Shown here piece after piece: positions 22,137 to 30,934 of a stretch of DNA of 33,954 nt. The first letter of the stretch is position 1, and every line of letters starts with the position of its first letter. This stretch comes from Candidatus Stahliibacteriota bacterium (lineage in GTDB: Bacteria; Hydrothermota; UBA3073; JACQXS01). Position numbers and translations under genes: made by a program. The stretch covers positions 1 to 33,954 of the forward strand of contig JACQXS010000061.1 in assembly GCA_016208615.1 (NCBI GenBank), given 5' to 3'. The notes under the pieces are model-generated. The model was given only the letters and a program-made list of their open reading frames with translations. It did not search any database and was not told the origin of the DNA.

Positions 22137-22244
22137 ATGAAAATTGAATTAGACGAGCAGAATGTCAATTCTATTAAAGATAGAATTGGAGATATAGTTG
22201 ATTGGAGAGGAGCAATTGAATTTGCCTTATTGTCTCTAAAATGA
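22137..22244 (+). CDS. Small acidic protein of 35 residues between methylase and nuclease genes
   Basis: ATG at 22137 opens a 35-codon frame (MKIELDEQNVNSIKDRIGDI, then VDWRGAIEFALLSLK) ending in TGA 19 nt before the nuclease ATG. The composition looks like a genuine folded helix pair, with DRIGDIVDWRGAIEFAL as an amphipathic core, and the codon use matches the neighbours. It begins 11 nt after the methylase stop. Too short to place in a family; a control or assembly factor for the restriction system is possible. Confidence 0.5.
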   Translation: MKIELDEQNVNSIKDRIGDIVDWRGAIEFALLSLK

Positions 22245-22263
22245 AAAGGAGGAGGAGAGTCTA

Positions 22264-23037
22264 ATGTTGAATAGTACTCAAAAAGAATATATAATTGATG
22301 TAATCAAAATCTGCATAAGAAACAAGTTCCGAAATTACAAACCAGAATCTAATAATATGCCTTTCCATTTTCGTCTATTGGGAAAGGACAGGATGGCTTT
22401 ATACTCTTTTATTCAGTCACTCAATACCACATTTGGAACATCAATCTTTGAACCTGTTGCAATAGTATTAGCCAAAAACAAATTCCAGAATGCCAAATCG
22501 CAATATGTTTTGGGAACAACTATCAGCCAAGGTTCGCAAAGTACTATTCAACAAATAATGAACAATCTTACATTGGGTACTAATCCTGATAAAAAAGCAG
22601 AAATTGATGCAATTAGAAAAGTTTGCCAACAAGGAAAAATAAATCAATTAAAAACGGTAAAAGTTGATTTGTTCATAGAAAACAAAGATAGTGAAATATT
22701 TCTTTTTGACTTAAAAACTGTAAAGCCCAATATCAGTAATTTCAAGGATTTCAAAAGAACATTGCTTGAATGGGTAGCCATTGTTCTTTCAACAAATCCA
22801 AATGCTAAAGTAAATACATTAGTTGCTATTCCATATAATCCATATGAGCCACAGCCATATGAACGGTGGACATTAAAAGGAATGCTTGACTTAGATAATG
22901 AACTTAAAGTAGCAGATGAGTTTTGGGATTTTTTAGGCAGTAAAGGTGCATACAATGAACTACTGGATTGTTTTGAAATAGCAGGAATTGAATTAAGACC
23001 AGAAATAGATGATTATTTTTCAAGATACAAAAGATAA
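22264..23037 (+). CDS. TdeIII-family type II restriction endonuclease
   Basis: 257 residues. VKVDLFIENKDSEIFLFDLKTVKPNI at about residues 137-162 is a clear PD-(D/E)XK centre (D...D-L-K), and FKRTLLEWVAIVL, VAIPYNPYEPQPYERWTLKGMLDL and EFWDFLG match what I remember of the TdeIII family. TdeIII of Treponema denticola is reported to recognise GGNCC; whether this homologue does is not known. A very strong ribosome site, AAGGAGGAGGAG, precedes the ATG, suggesting high translation from a message that begins with the methylase. It is followed 7 nt later by an unrelated outer-membrane protein gene. Confidence 0.82.
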   Translation: MLNSTQKEYIIDVIKICIRNKFRNYKPESNNMPFHFRLLGKDRMALYSFIQSLNTTFGTSIFEPVAIVLAKNKFQNAKSQYVLGTTISQGSQSTIQQIMNNLTLGTNPDKKAEIDAIRKVCQQGKINQLKTVKVDLFIENKDSEIFLFDLKTVKPNISNFKDFKRTLLEWVAIVLSTNPNAKVNTLVAIPYNPYEPQPYERWTLKGMLDLDNELKVADEFWDFLGSKGAYNELLDCFEIAGIELRPEIDDYFSRYKR

Positions 23038-23044
23038 GGCAAGA

Positions 23045-24901
23045 ATGAAAAAAATGAAAAAGATATATGCATATTTGGTTTTCTTGTTGGTTTCATTGCC
23101 TGTTTTTGGGGATGAAACTGAAACTGGGTGTGGTACATTTTCTGTGCTTGAGATTCCATTTGGGGCTCGTGGGTCTGCAATGGGAGGTGCATTTTGTGGA
23201 TTAGTAGATGATATAACAGCGATATGGTATAATCCGGCGGGCTTGGGACAAATAGTACGAAGTGAAGCACAATTCTGTCACCAAGAGTGGTTTCAAGGAA
23301 TTAGAGATGAATATGGTGGAGTAGGAGTTTTCACTGATTATGGAGTAATTAGTGGAGGGTTCTTATACTCTGGATGCTCAGGAATAGAAGGATATGATAG
23401 AAGCAATATGTATAAAGATAGTATAATGACTTCTGAGTATATACTTGCGCTTGCCTATGCAACAAAAGTGAGACAAAATTTATATCTCGGCTTATCATTA
23501 GAAGGGCTATATCAGAATTTAGACCCTAATAAGCCACAACTTCTTGGAGATAAAGGGAAGGCAATTGCTACCAGTTTAGGTGTACTTTGGAGAACCCGGG
23601 TAATAGGAATCGGCGTGAGTTTGCAAAATATAGGTACTCCCGTGATATATTGTTATCAATCAACTGAGCCGTTGCCCAAAAACATTAAATGCGGGCTCAG
23701 TATCTTGGTGACGAAAAATTTAGTAGCCTGCGCTGATATAAATGTACCACAATTTGGCAAAACTAACTACAATGTGGGAACAGAATATTGGATAAACAAG
23801 AACTTTTTTGCCCTCCGAACAGGATATAGCTGGGGAACTCTATCACCAAAGTATTTTAGTGCTATAGATGGAATATCAGCCGGGTTTGGAGTAAAGTTTA
23901 GGGACTTTGGATTAGATTATGCATATACAGGTTATGGTGAACTGGGATTGACGCACAGAATAAATATAAACTGGACTTTCGGTAAGCTACAAGCACCGAA
24001 GACAGGAGATATTGTAGTAGAAGTAGTTGATGCTGATACTAAGAAGCCCTTGCAAGCTATAATAATTATATCTATGACAGACCGCGAGGATACAGTTTTA
24101 ACCTCCCCCGTTAATGGTAAGATTGAACTTAAAGGAATCCCTGTTGGTGAGGTGCGTATTTTGGCACAGAAGGATTTTTATACCCCAAGCAGTGATACAA
24201 TTTTGTTAGAATTGTATGAAGTAGCCAAAGTGAATCTTGCTATACACTACACAGGACCAGAGGGAGTGCCGTCTGAAAAGCTTGTTAAAGATGGAATATG
24301 TGGCAGAATACTGGTTGGAAAGGTAACCGAAAAAGGGAAAATAGAACCCCTAAAAGATGGAATTGTAACTTTTGATGGACCTGCCTCAGGCACCGTAGAG
24401 ACTGATACAGAGGGCTGGTATAAAATCCCCAATGTCTTACCGGGAGATTATACTATTACAGTAGAGGCAAAAAAGCATGACTATTTCCCATCAGTGGTAA
24501 GAGATGTTAAAGTTGAGCACGAGAAAGCTACTTTACTTTACTGTACGCTTGAAAAAGTAAAAACTCTTCGCTTATTCTTTGAAACTGATAGAGCTTATAT
24601 TCATCCGCGAGACTTTGAAATATTGGACACTCTGTCCGGATTTATGAATAAATATAAAGAAAACACTTTTGAAATCCAGGGCCATACAGACCCAAGACAA
24701 CCCAAGAAATTTAGGAATAACGAAGAACTATCACAAGTACGGGCGCAAGCAGTAGCAGACTATCTGATTAAAAAGGAAATAGCAAAAGATAGACTTACTG
24801 TGAAAGGATGTGGGGCAGCAAATCCAATCGCTCCAAATGATACAGAAGAGGGGATGGCACTTAATCGTAGAATAGAAATCATAATCAACCCAGCACCTTG
24901 A
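23045..24901 (+). CDS. PorV-like beta-barrel with carboxypeptidase-type repeats and OmpA C-terminal domain
   Basis: About 618 residues from the ATG at 23045. A signal peptide (KKIYAYLVFLLVSLPVFG) is followed by FSVLEIPFGARGSAMGGAFCGLVDDITAIWYNPAGLG, the signature of PorV/UPF0164-type outer-membrane barrels, reaching to about residue 320. Two beta-sandwich regulatory-like domains follow (VVEVVDADTKKPLQAIIIIS and GRILVGKVTEKGKIEPL.. TDTEGWYKIPNVLPGDYTITVEA). The last 110 residues are an OmpA peptidoglycan-binding domain (LFFETDRAYIHPRDFEIL, IQGHTDPRQ, LNRRIEIII). One protein thus spans outer membrane to cell wall. PorV proteins help type IX secretion; whether this one does is inference. Confidence 0.88.
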   Translation: MKKMKKIYAYLVFLLVSLPVFGDETETGCGTFSVLEIPFGARGSAMGGAFCGLVDDITAIWYNPAGLGQIVRSEAQFCHQEWFQGIRDEYGGVGVFTDYGVISGGFLYSGCSGIEGYDRSNMYKDSIMTSEYILALAYATKVRQNLYLGLSLEGLYQNLDPNKPQLLGDKGKAIATSLGVLWRTRVIGIGVSLQNIGTPVIYCYQSTEPLPKNIKCGLSILVTKNLVACADINVPQFGKTNYNVGTEYWINKNFFALRTGYSWGTLSPKYFSAIDGISAGFGVKFRDFGLDYAYTGYGELGLTHRININWTFGKLQAPKTGDIVVEVVDADTKKPLQAIIIISMTDREDTVLTSPVNGKIELKGIPVGEVRILAQKDFYTPSSDTILLELYEVAKVNLAIHYTGPEGVPSEKLVKDGICGRILVGKVTEKGKIEPLKDGIVTFDGPASGTVETDTEGWYKIPNVLPGDYTITVEAKKHDYFPSVVRDVKVEHEKATLLYCTLEKVKTLRLFFETDRAYIHPRDFEILDTLSGFMNKYKENTFEIQGHTDPRQPKKFRNNEELSQVRAQAVADYLIKKEIAKDRLTVKGCGAANPIAPNDTEEGMALNRRIEIIINPAP

Positions 24902-27900
24902 AAGTATTAGCATTATTTATCTTGTTTCCCCTTATTATTTATTCTAATGAATATTCCCTATATCAAGCATATCAGAAATTTTTTGGCAACGGACCTCACA
25001 AATTATCTTCATACATAATTAAAGGGTCGGAGAAAATAAGTCTAAATAGCAACTTGTTATCAGATGAAGATTATTCAATTGATTATGAGAACAGCATAAT
25101 TATCCTTAATATTCCTACAACTTCACAAGATACAGTATTATGTGTCTATGAAAAGTTACCTTTTGATTTCTCCAAACATTATTTTCACCGTCAACCCACG
25201 CAGAAGGCAGAAACTGATGAGCAGAAATTAGAAGTAGCGAAACAACCCCCAACCCCTAACCCCCAACCCCTAACTGATAGTCGATTATATCTTATGGGGA
25301 CAAAGACTTTTGGCATTTCAGTAGGGACTGACCGTGATATTTCATTTGACCAGTCAATGCAAATAAATATGAATGGCAAATTATCCAAGAATACACGAAT
25401 AGAAGGAACTTTGCGAGATGATGGTACTCCACTTCAACCCGAAGGTACTACACAAGAGCTTAAAGAAATGGATAAAGTCTATGTGAATGTAAGTAGTGGT
25501 AATTATTCAGTAAGACTTGGAGATTTTGATTTCAGCCCCTCTTATAGCAAATTTGGTAAAATAGACCGTAGACTTGAAGGTATGATTGGCAAGTCCCAAC
25601 TTGAGGTAATGCCTCTCCTTAATCTTAAATCACAAATAGAAGTAGGTGGCGCATTATCTAAAGGGAGATGGATAAGAAAAGAGTTGACTGGAATTACAGG
25701 TAAGCAAGGTCCGTATGAACTTTCAGCACAAGGAATAACAGTAGCAGGCTCAGACAAGGTATGGGTGAATGGAAAACTTGTGACCCGTGGTAAAGAATAT
25801 ACTATTGATTATACGGCGGCAACGATAATATTTACTGCCCAACTTCCAATAGAAGATGACGATAAAATAGTTATTGAAGGACAGCAAAAAGATGAAAGCT
25901 ATCGCAGAAGTGCATTTATTGGTAGTCATACATCTGATAATTTCAATGTGCTATTATTTAAAGAAAACGATATGAAGGATTACCCGCTTTCATTTACAAT
26001 AACACCTGAACGCAAGGATTCACTAACAAAAATAGATTCTACATATGCATGGATAACAGGAGCTACTTATATTGGAGCTAAAAAGGGAAGCTACATAAAA
26101 AAAGATTCAATATACGAATATATGGGCTATCTTAATGGAGATTATGAGGTAAGTTTTACTCGTGTACCTGATGCAGATTATGAGTTTGACCCAATTCTTG
26201 GTGGCTATAAGTATGTAGGCACTGGCAATGGAGCGTATGTACCTAAAATCCGAATTCCACTGCCGCAGTCTAATTTATTAGTAGATGTAACATATACAAA
26301 AGAAATAAATAAGATAAAGTTTAGCATAGAGGGTGGAGTGACAAAATATAAGTCCAATGCTTTTGCTCAATATGAAGAGATGGGTAAAGCATTGGCAGGT
26401 CAAATAGAAATAGGTAGTCAAAAGTGGACACTGGGCGGTAATTTTAGAAATATAGATGGAAGTTTTAGGTTCCCGGGTACTCCCGATACGCTTGAACTTA
26501 AAAGGGGTGAGGTCTTTTTAGGTTTAACACCTGTCTCGTTCTTGCACACAGATACAAGAATAGCCAAGACTATTGATGATATCCAAAAGAGTGCCGAAAT
26601 TAATCTTACGATACAAAAATTACCAAGTCTATCTTATCGTTATCTGATAAATAAATTGAGAACTATAAATGAAGTTAGTAGTTCATATTATATTAGAGTA
26701 TTTGAGCCGTTTATTAGATATGAGATTGTAAATAATAAAGATAGTGCACAAGTCAATAATAGAGAGATAGGAGCCAGAAGTAAGTGGCTTAATCTCGTTC
26801 TAAAAGAAGAATTGCAAAACTTTAAGCTTGATAATCGGACATCCAGTATCTCTGTTTTGACTACTCCGCTCACTCTTACCTATACTTATAAGCAAATATT
26901 TACTAATCAGGTGACGGCTTGTGATTTGGGGAATATGATATTTGCGGCTAAAGGAGTTGAACTTGCCTACGACCTGACATCACTGGAACATAAAATGTAT
27001 GAAGAAGAATATTATCGAGTGGCGACACAAGAGGGCAGTTTTAGCCGTGACTCTACTACGGGTAGATATTACTATGACCCACACGGAGACTATGAGAAAA
27101 GACTTATTCCTTCGGATAGGTCAGCTATTTATAAAAACTACCGGCTATCACATAATGTTACTTTTAATCTTAATCAAGATGTCTATATCAAAATAGGTAC
27201 ACTAAAACAGGGTGAGGGTAATAAAATATACTTCTGGCAGAGAACACAAAAGGAAATAGATGACAGGAATCGCATTTCTTGTGGAACTAAGATATTTGAT
27301 ATTTATGCTAATTATTCAAAAGTAGATTATAGAGCAAATAGGACGGAGGAAATAATGAGTTCAGGGGATGAAAATGTATTAGAAGTCAATTTCCACCAAG
27401 AGCCATACGAAATTATCTATACTTCAAGGGGGACGAGAAATTGGGAACAGTTTGAGGTCGCACCTCTTAATTTGACTTGGCAAGAACAAGCTAATACAAT
27501 AGGAACGGGATACAACTTGCCTTTTAATCTTTACACTTTGCGGTTCTTATTACAAGGGGATGAAAGACAAATTGATGCGCCTCCTTATCAGACAACACAT
27601 TTTTATGGATTAAGTGGAGAGCCAAAAGTTGCTTATCTATTTAATGACAATAACTCTGTGGTTGGAAATCCCGCAGCAAGCGGGGGAGGTGGGATGAAAA
27701 GGATAGAGGGCAGATTTAAATTAACTAACTGGTTCATAAAAAATGATGCACCACCAAATATTAGTGTTATGTATCCACCAGGAATTAGTATGCAGTGGGG
27801 AATAGATTTTGTAGTGCTATCAGCAGCAAGAACAAATTACACCATAAGTTACCAAGGAACAAAAATACCTAACTATTCACCCGACCACACCTTGAATGCA

Positions 27901-27921
27901 GAAGTCAGGATAAATTTTTAA
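24898..27921 (+). CDS. Large exported beta-barrel protein (unknown family)
   Basis: 1007 residues. The start is TTG at 24898, overlapping the previous stop as TTGA, and gives a good signal peptide (MKVLALFILFPLIIYSNEYS). The mature N-terminus has an Ig-like portion, then a proline-rich linker encoded by a 14-bp tandem repeat. From about residue 130 the sequence is alternating beta structure, with GKLSKNTRIEGTLRDD, VRLGDFDFSPSYSKFGKI and RRLEGMIGK, resembling the barrel region of the partial gene at the left edge. Filamentous-haemagglutinin-like motifs are absent. The C-terminus ends in Phe (NAEVRINF), typical of outer-membrane barrels. Long barrels of this kind are found in FCB-like candidate phyla; some are type IX translocon SprA-like, but I cannot claim that. 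Confidence 0.75.
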   Translation: MKVLALFILFPLIIYSNEYSLYQAYQKFFGNGPHKLSSYIIKGSEKISLNSNLLSDEDYSIDYENSIIILNIPTTSQDTVLCVYEKLPFDFSKHYFHRQPTQKAETDEQKLEVAKQPPTPNPQPLTDSRLYLMGTKTFGISVGTDRDISFDQSMQINMNGKLSKNTRIEGTLRDDGTPLQPEGTTQELKEMDKVYVNVSSGNYSVRLGDFDFSPSYSKFGKIDRRLEGMIGKSQLEVMPLLNLKSQIEVGGALSKGRWIRKELTGITGKQGPYELSAQGITVAGSDKVWVNGKLVTRGKEYTIDYTAATIIFTAQLPIEDDDKIVIEGQQKDESYRRSAFIGSHTSDNFNVLLFKENDMKDYPLSFTITPERKDSLTKIDSTYAWITGATYIGAKKGSYIKKDSIYEYMGYLNGDYEVSFTRVPDADYEFDPILGGYKYVGTGNGAYVPKIRIPLPQSNLLVDVTYTKEINKIKFSIEGGVTKYKSNAFAQYEEMGKALAGQIEIGSQKWTLGGNFRNIDGSFRFPGTPDTLELKRGEVFLGLTPVSFLHTDTRIAKTIDDIQKSAEINLTIQKLPSLSYRYLINKLRTINEVSSSYYIRVFEPFIRYEIVNNKDSAQVNNREIGARSKWLNLVLKEELQNFKLDNRTSSISVLTTPLTLTYTYKQIFTNQVTACDLGNMIFAAKGVELAYDLTSLEHKMYEEEYYRVATQEGSFSRDSTTGRYYYDPHGDYEKRLIPSDRSAIYKNYRLSHNVTFNLNQDVYIKIGTLKQGEGNKIYFWQRTQKEIDDRNRISCGTKIFDIYANYSKVDYRANRTEEIMSSGDENVLEVNFHQEPYEIIYTSRGTRNWEQFEVAPLNLTWQEQANTIGTGYNLPFNLYTLRFLLQGDERQIDAPPYQTTHFYGLSGEPKVAYLFNDNNSVVGNPAASGGGGMKRIEGRFKLTNWFIKNDAPPNISVMYPPGISMQWGIDFVVLSAARTNYTISYQGTKIPNYSPDHTLNAEVRINF
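25246..25273. repeat. 14-bp tandem repeat, two perfect copies, in coding sequence
   Basis: CCCCCAACCCCTAA occurs twice head to tail and encodes part of the proline-rich linker PPTPNPQPL of the large barrel protein. 14 is not a multiple of 3, so a change in copy number would shift the frame: a possible phase-variation or hypermutable site. Confidence 0.75.
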
Positions 27922-27965
27922 GATTATGGAGTGCAAAAACTTTGTTTTTTGCAAAAGGAGGCATC

Positions 27966-29333
27966 ATAAAAAAGTATAGTGTTATTGTGCTATTGTCTCT
28001 TGTGCTCCTGTGCCTTTCTGCATTATTCTCACAACCGGATACGATTGTGAGAGTGGGAGCGTGTAAGACACCAGGATGTGCATGGAATATTATCGTGGTA
28101 GATACAATTGCTTACATTGCGGATTATGGTGCAATTACAGTAATTAATGTTTCGGCACCTTCAAATCCTGTGATGATAAGTAGCACACCATGGAGGGATT
28201 TTGATGCCATAGGCATTACTATTCAGGACACCATTGCTTATACTAATGAAATGAGGGATTACTCCTGTACCGTAAGTATTGCCAATCCTCATTCTTTATA
28301 TAAGATAGGGGGCTGTCGACTATCTCATCCAGGTCAATTCTGGTATCCTTCAGATATTTGTATAAAAGATACAATTATTTACTTGGCAGTGTCACAAGCA
28401 GGATTGTCAATGGTTAATATCGCTAATCCTTCTTCTCCTGAGACACTTGGAACTTATGATACCCCTGGATCCGCTCTGGATGTTATTGTTAGAGACTCAT
28501 TTCTTTTTGTCGCTGATTTTGATAGTCTATTGATTCTTAATGTGAGTAACCCTATATCTCCTTACCAGTTAGGAGCAGTAGATTTGCCCACTTCTTGTTG
28601 GTGGGGTATTAACATTTCTGGAAATTATGTTTTTATAACAGGTCAAAGTAATTGGGGGGGGTGCTCTGGGAGACTGTCAGCAGTTGATATTTCTAACCCT
28701 ACTTCACCTTATATAGTTAATACGATAGAAAATATTAGAGGTGACCCGCTTGATATTCAGATATTAGGCAACTATGCGTATATAACAGCGTGTGATTACT
28801 ATGAAAAAATAGATAAAAATCAACCATGGAGAATAAGTTGTAAAACGGATACGCCATTAGTCCAGGGTGGATTACGAATAGTTAACATCTCCAACCCTGA
28901 CAGTCTTTCGTTAGTTGCGAGTTATGATACTCCTTTTGATGCCCGTGGGCTGTTTGTAATAGATAAAGCAGGCGATAGATTGATATTTGTTGCCGATTGC
29001 GACAGCCTGCAAATTCTGAAACACATTGGTATAGGGATAGAAGGGAATGCAAAATTTAAAGTACAAAATGCAAAATTAGAGATGTATCCTAACCCATTTA
29101 TTAGCTTAACAACAATTAGCTACCAGATTCCAGAAATCAGAAGTCAGAGGTCAGAAGTCAGAATTCAGATATACGATGTCGCTGGTAGAATAGTAAAAGA
29201 ATTTAATCCTTTAACTACTAAACCATTTAACCAAGTTGTCTGGCGTCCCGAAAAGTTGCCACGCGGAATTTATTTTGCAAAACTAAATACGGGAACCTAT
29301 AAGTTAACCCAAAAACTAATCCTTCTCCATTAG
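27966..29333 (+). CDS. LVIVD-repeat beta-propeller protein with Por-type sorting domain (apparent AUA start)
   Basis: About 455 residues. Repeats of the type (V/I)A(D/Y)...L.I(V/L)(N/D)(V/I)S(N/D)P.SP, e.g. LLILNVSNPISPYQLG and LSAVDISNPTSPYIV, form a beta-propeller of LVIVD repeats, common in surface proteins. The C-terminus is a sorting domain with MYPNPFISLTTISYQI, IYDVAGRIVKEF and GIYFAKLNTG, which targets proteins for type IX-like secretion. The strong ribosome site AAAAGGAGG (27953-27961) is followed after 4 nt by ATA AAA AAG, which encodes KK plus a perfect signal peptide (YSVIVLLSLVLLCLSALFSQ); an ATG would be expected there. A TTG at 27942 could start upstream. A CAGAAGTCAGA-type tandem repeat (29131-29168) lies inside the sorting domain coding region. 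Confidence 0.82.
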   Translation: MKKYSVIVLLSLVLLCLSALFSQPDTIVRVGACKTPGCAWNIIVVDTIAYIADYGAITVINVSAPSNPVMISSTPWRDFDAIGITIQDTIAYTNEMRDYSCTVSIANPHSLYKIGGCRLSHPGQFWYPSDICIKDTIIYLAVSQAGLSMVNIANPSSPETLGTYDTPGSALDVIVRDSFLFVADFDSLLILNVSNPISPYQLGAVDLPTSCWWGINISGNYVFITGQSNWGGCSGRLSAVDISNPTSPYIVNTIENIRGDPLDIQILGNYAYITACDYYEKIDKNQPWRISCKTDTPLVQGGLRIVNISNPDSLSLVASYDTPFDARGLFVIDKAGDRLIFVADCDSLQILKHIGIGIEGNAKFKVQNAKLEMYPNPFISLTTISYQIPEIRSQRSEVRIQIYDVAGRIVKEFNPLTTKPFNQVVWRPEKLPRGIYFAKLNTGTYKLTQKLILLH

Positions 29334-29406
29334 GAGAGCAAAGGTGCAAAGAACACAGGAGTAAAAGGATACAAAAGATTAAAAAAATCAAAATTCAAAG
29401 AGTAGT

Positions 29407-29470
29407 TGTCATTCTGAGCAAAGCGAAGAATCTCTCTAATTTGAGATGCTTCACTTCGTTCAGCATGACA
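29407..29470. repeat. Imperfect palindromic intergenic repeat
   Basis: TGTCATTCTGA at the left end and TCAGCATGACA at the right end pair imperfectly, with GCGAAG/CTTCGT and CTC/GAG inside. Sequences of this type (GTCATTCTGAGC.. GAAGAATCTC) recur in many bacterial genomes. A degenerate half copy (GAGATGCTGAAACGAGTTCA) occurs near 30783. The whole 182-bp gap 29334-29515 upstream of hflX holds nothing else recognisable. Confidence 0.7.
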
Positions 29471-29515
29471 GTCTTCTATCATTTTGCATTTTGATATGTC
29501 ATTTTGATATTTACT

Positions 29516-30589
29516 ATGGAAAGGTTATTTCTTGTAGGCATATTAACTAAATATGATGAGCGGTGGGAAAAGATGGATTCCCTAAATGAACTTGCCTCAC
29601 TGGGTAAGACTGCCGGGGGTGAAATAGTAGAGCGTATATTACAGCGCAGAGATAGGATAGAGCCGCGTTTTTTTATAGGCAAGGGCAAGGCAGAGGAACT
29701 TGCGACCATAGCAGATGAGATTAAGATAGACACTTTTGTGTTTGACGAAGAATTGAGCGGTACTCAATTAAGGAATCTTGAAAATATAACAAAAAGAAAA
29801 GTAATCGACCGCACTGAACTTATACTTGATATATTTGCCCAAAATGCCCATAGCGAGGCGGCAAAAGTAGAAGTAGAGCTAACACAATTAGGATATGTAT
29901 TATCACGGCTTACGGGTAAAGGGATTGCAATGTCTCGACTTGGCGGTGGTATTGGGACAAAAGGGCCAGGAGAGATGAAACTTGAAATTGATAGAAGAAG
30001 AATTAGGGAACGCATAAAAGTATTGAAAAAAAGACTTGGCATTATTGAGGTGAGCAAAAGAATCCAATCCGCAAGAAGACAGAATTTGTTTAGAGTAGCC
30101 TTAGTAGGGTACACGAATGCGGGAAAATCAACAAGAATGAACCGGCTTACACGCTCTAATTTGTTAGTAGAGAATAAACTATTTTCTACATTAGATGCGA
30201 CAACCCGTATTATGTCATTAGATAATAGACATTCTAAACTTCTTATTACTGATACAGTTGGTTTTTTGCGAAAATTGCCCCACGGACTTATCACTTCTTT
30301 CAAATCTACCTTGCAAGAAGCAATAGAAGCGGATATCAGATTACATATAGTTGATATATCGCATCCTCATTGTGAATTACAACTATTAGTAGGGAATCAA
30401 ATTTTAGATGAACTGGGCGTAATAGGGCGGCCAATGATTTATGTTTTCAATAAAGTTGATCTTAATCCTGATATTATTCCAATGTTCCAGCAAAAATACC
30501 CAGATGCTATATTTATTTCGGCTTTACGAAAAGAAGATACGGAATTACTCAAGCAAAGAATCTGCTCTTTCTTTAAAAGTAGCAATTAA
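29516..30589 (+). CDS. hflX: GTPase HflX
   Basis: About 357 residues. The N-terminal glycine-rich domain has LNELASLGKTAGGEIVERI, FFIGKGKAEELA and the basic HflX stretch GGGIGTKGPGEMKLEIDRRRI. The G domain follows: G1 GYTNAGKST at about 198, G3 DTVGF at about 245 and G4 NKVD at about 312. HflX splits stalled ribosomes. The residue after the P-loop is Arg-Met-Asn instead of the usual Leu-Met-Asn, a minor variation. ATG at 29516 is preferred over an upstream TTG (29504). No clear ribosome site; TGATAT lies 5 nt before the ATG, so the transcript may be leaderless. Confidence 0.94.
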   Translation: MERLFLVGILTKYDERWEKMDSLNELASLGKTAGGEIVERILQRRDRIEPRFFIGKGKAEELATIADEIKIDTFVFDEELSGTQLRNLENITKRKVIDRTELILDIFAQNAHSEAAKVEVELTQLGYVLSRLTGKGIAMSRLGGGIGTKGPGEMKLEIDRRRIRERIKVLKKRLGIIEVSKRIQSARRQNLFRVALVGYTNAGKSTRMNRLTRSNLLVENKLFSTLDATTRIMSLDNRHSKLLITDTVGFLRKLPHGLITSFKSTLQEAIEADIRLHIVDISHPHCELQLLVGNQILDELGVIGRPMIYVFNKVDLNPDIIPMFQQKYPDAIFISALRKEDTELLKQRICSFFKSSN

Positions 30590-30797
30590 CATCTTGAAAT
30601 TTTAATTCTTTTATGGCTATTCTTCTTTCCCGCCAAGTCGGGATTTCCGCTTCGCTACAACAAGAAATTTAGTTGTCCAAATACCCTGCCACAAAATCAC
30701 TCCCGCCCCCGCCAAAACGGGATTTGTCAACAAGTCGGGATTTTCAACAAAACACTAAAATACATAAAAAGCAGAAATTATAGAGATGCTGAAACGA

Positions 30798-30860
30798 GTT
30801 CAGTATGACAATTTACAAGTTTAGCATAATAATTTACAAGTTCAGCATGACAATTTGCGG
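30798..30860. repeat. 21-bp tandem repeat, three copies
   Basis: Three adjacent 21-bp units start at 30798, 30819 and 30840, each of the form GTT(C/T)AG(T/C)AT.A.AATTT(A/G)C. The third is followed by the selC promoter. Units differ at a few positions, so the array is not very recent. Confidence 0.75.
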
Positions 30861-30896
30861 TGATTACACTTTTTCAGCAGTCTCGTTAAGTTTTTA

Positions 30897-30924
30897 TTGA
30901 CAAGATAAATGAAAGTGATAAAAT
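30897..30924 (+). promoter_or_regulatory. selC promoter
   Basis: TTGACA (30897-30902), 16-nt spacer and TAAAAT (30919-30924) lie directly upstream of the tRNA; transcription would start about 4 nt before its first base. This is a near-consensus promoter dedicated to selC. Confidence 0.75.
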
Positions 30925-30934
30925 ATTTTTATCT

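Larger units (their letters stand above)
30590..30934. other. Repeat-rich non-coding region upstream of selC
   Basis: 345 bp without a credible gene. It holds three copies of a short motif ending in (AGT/AAA)CGGGATTT (near 30636, 30716 and 30733), a degenerate copy of the 29407 repeat near 30783, and a tandem array at 30798-30860. The selC promoter lies at its right end. Confidence 0.7.

Noticed and set aside
30598-30860. CRISPR array
   Set aside because: Repeats are adjacent or irregular, with no constant-length unique spacers and no cas genes.
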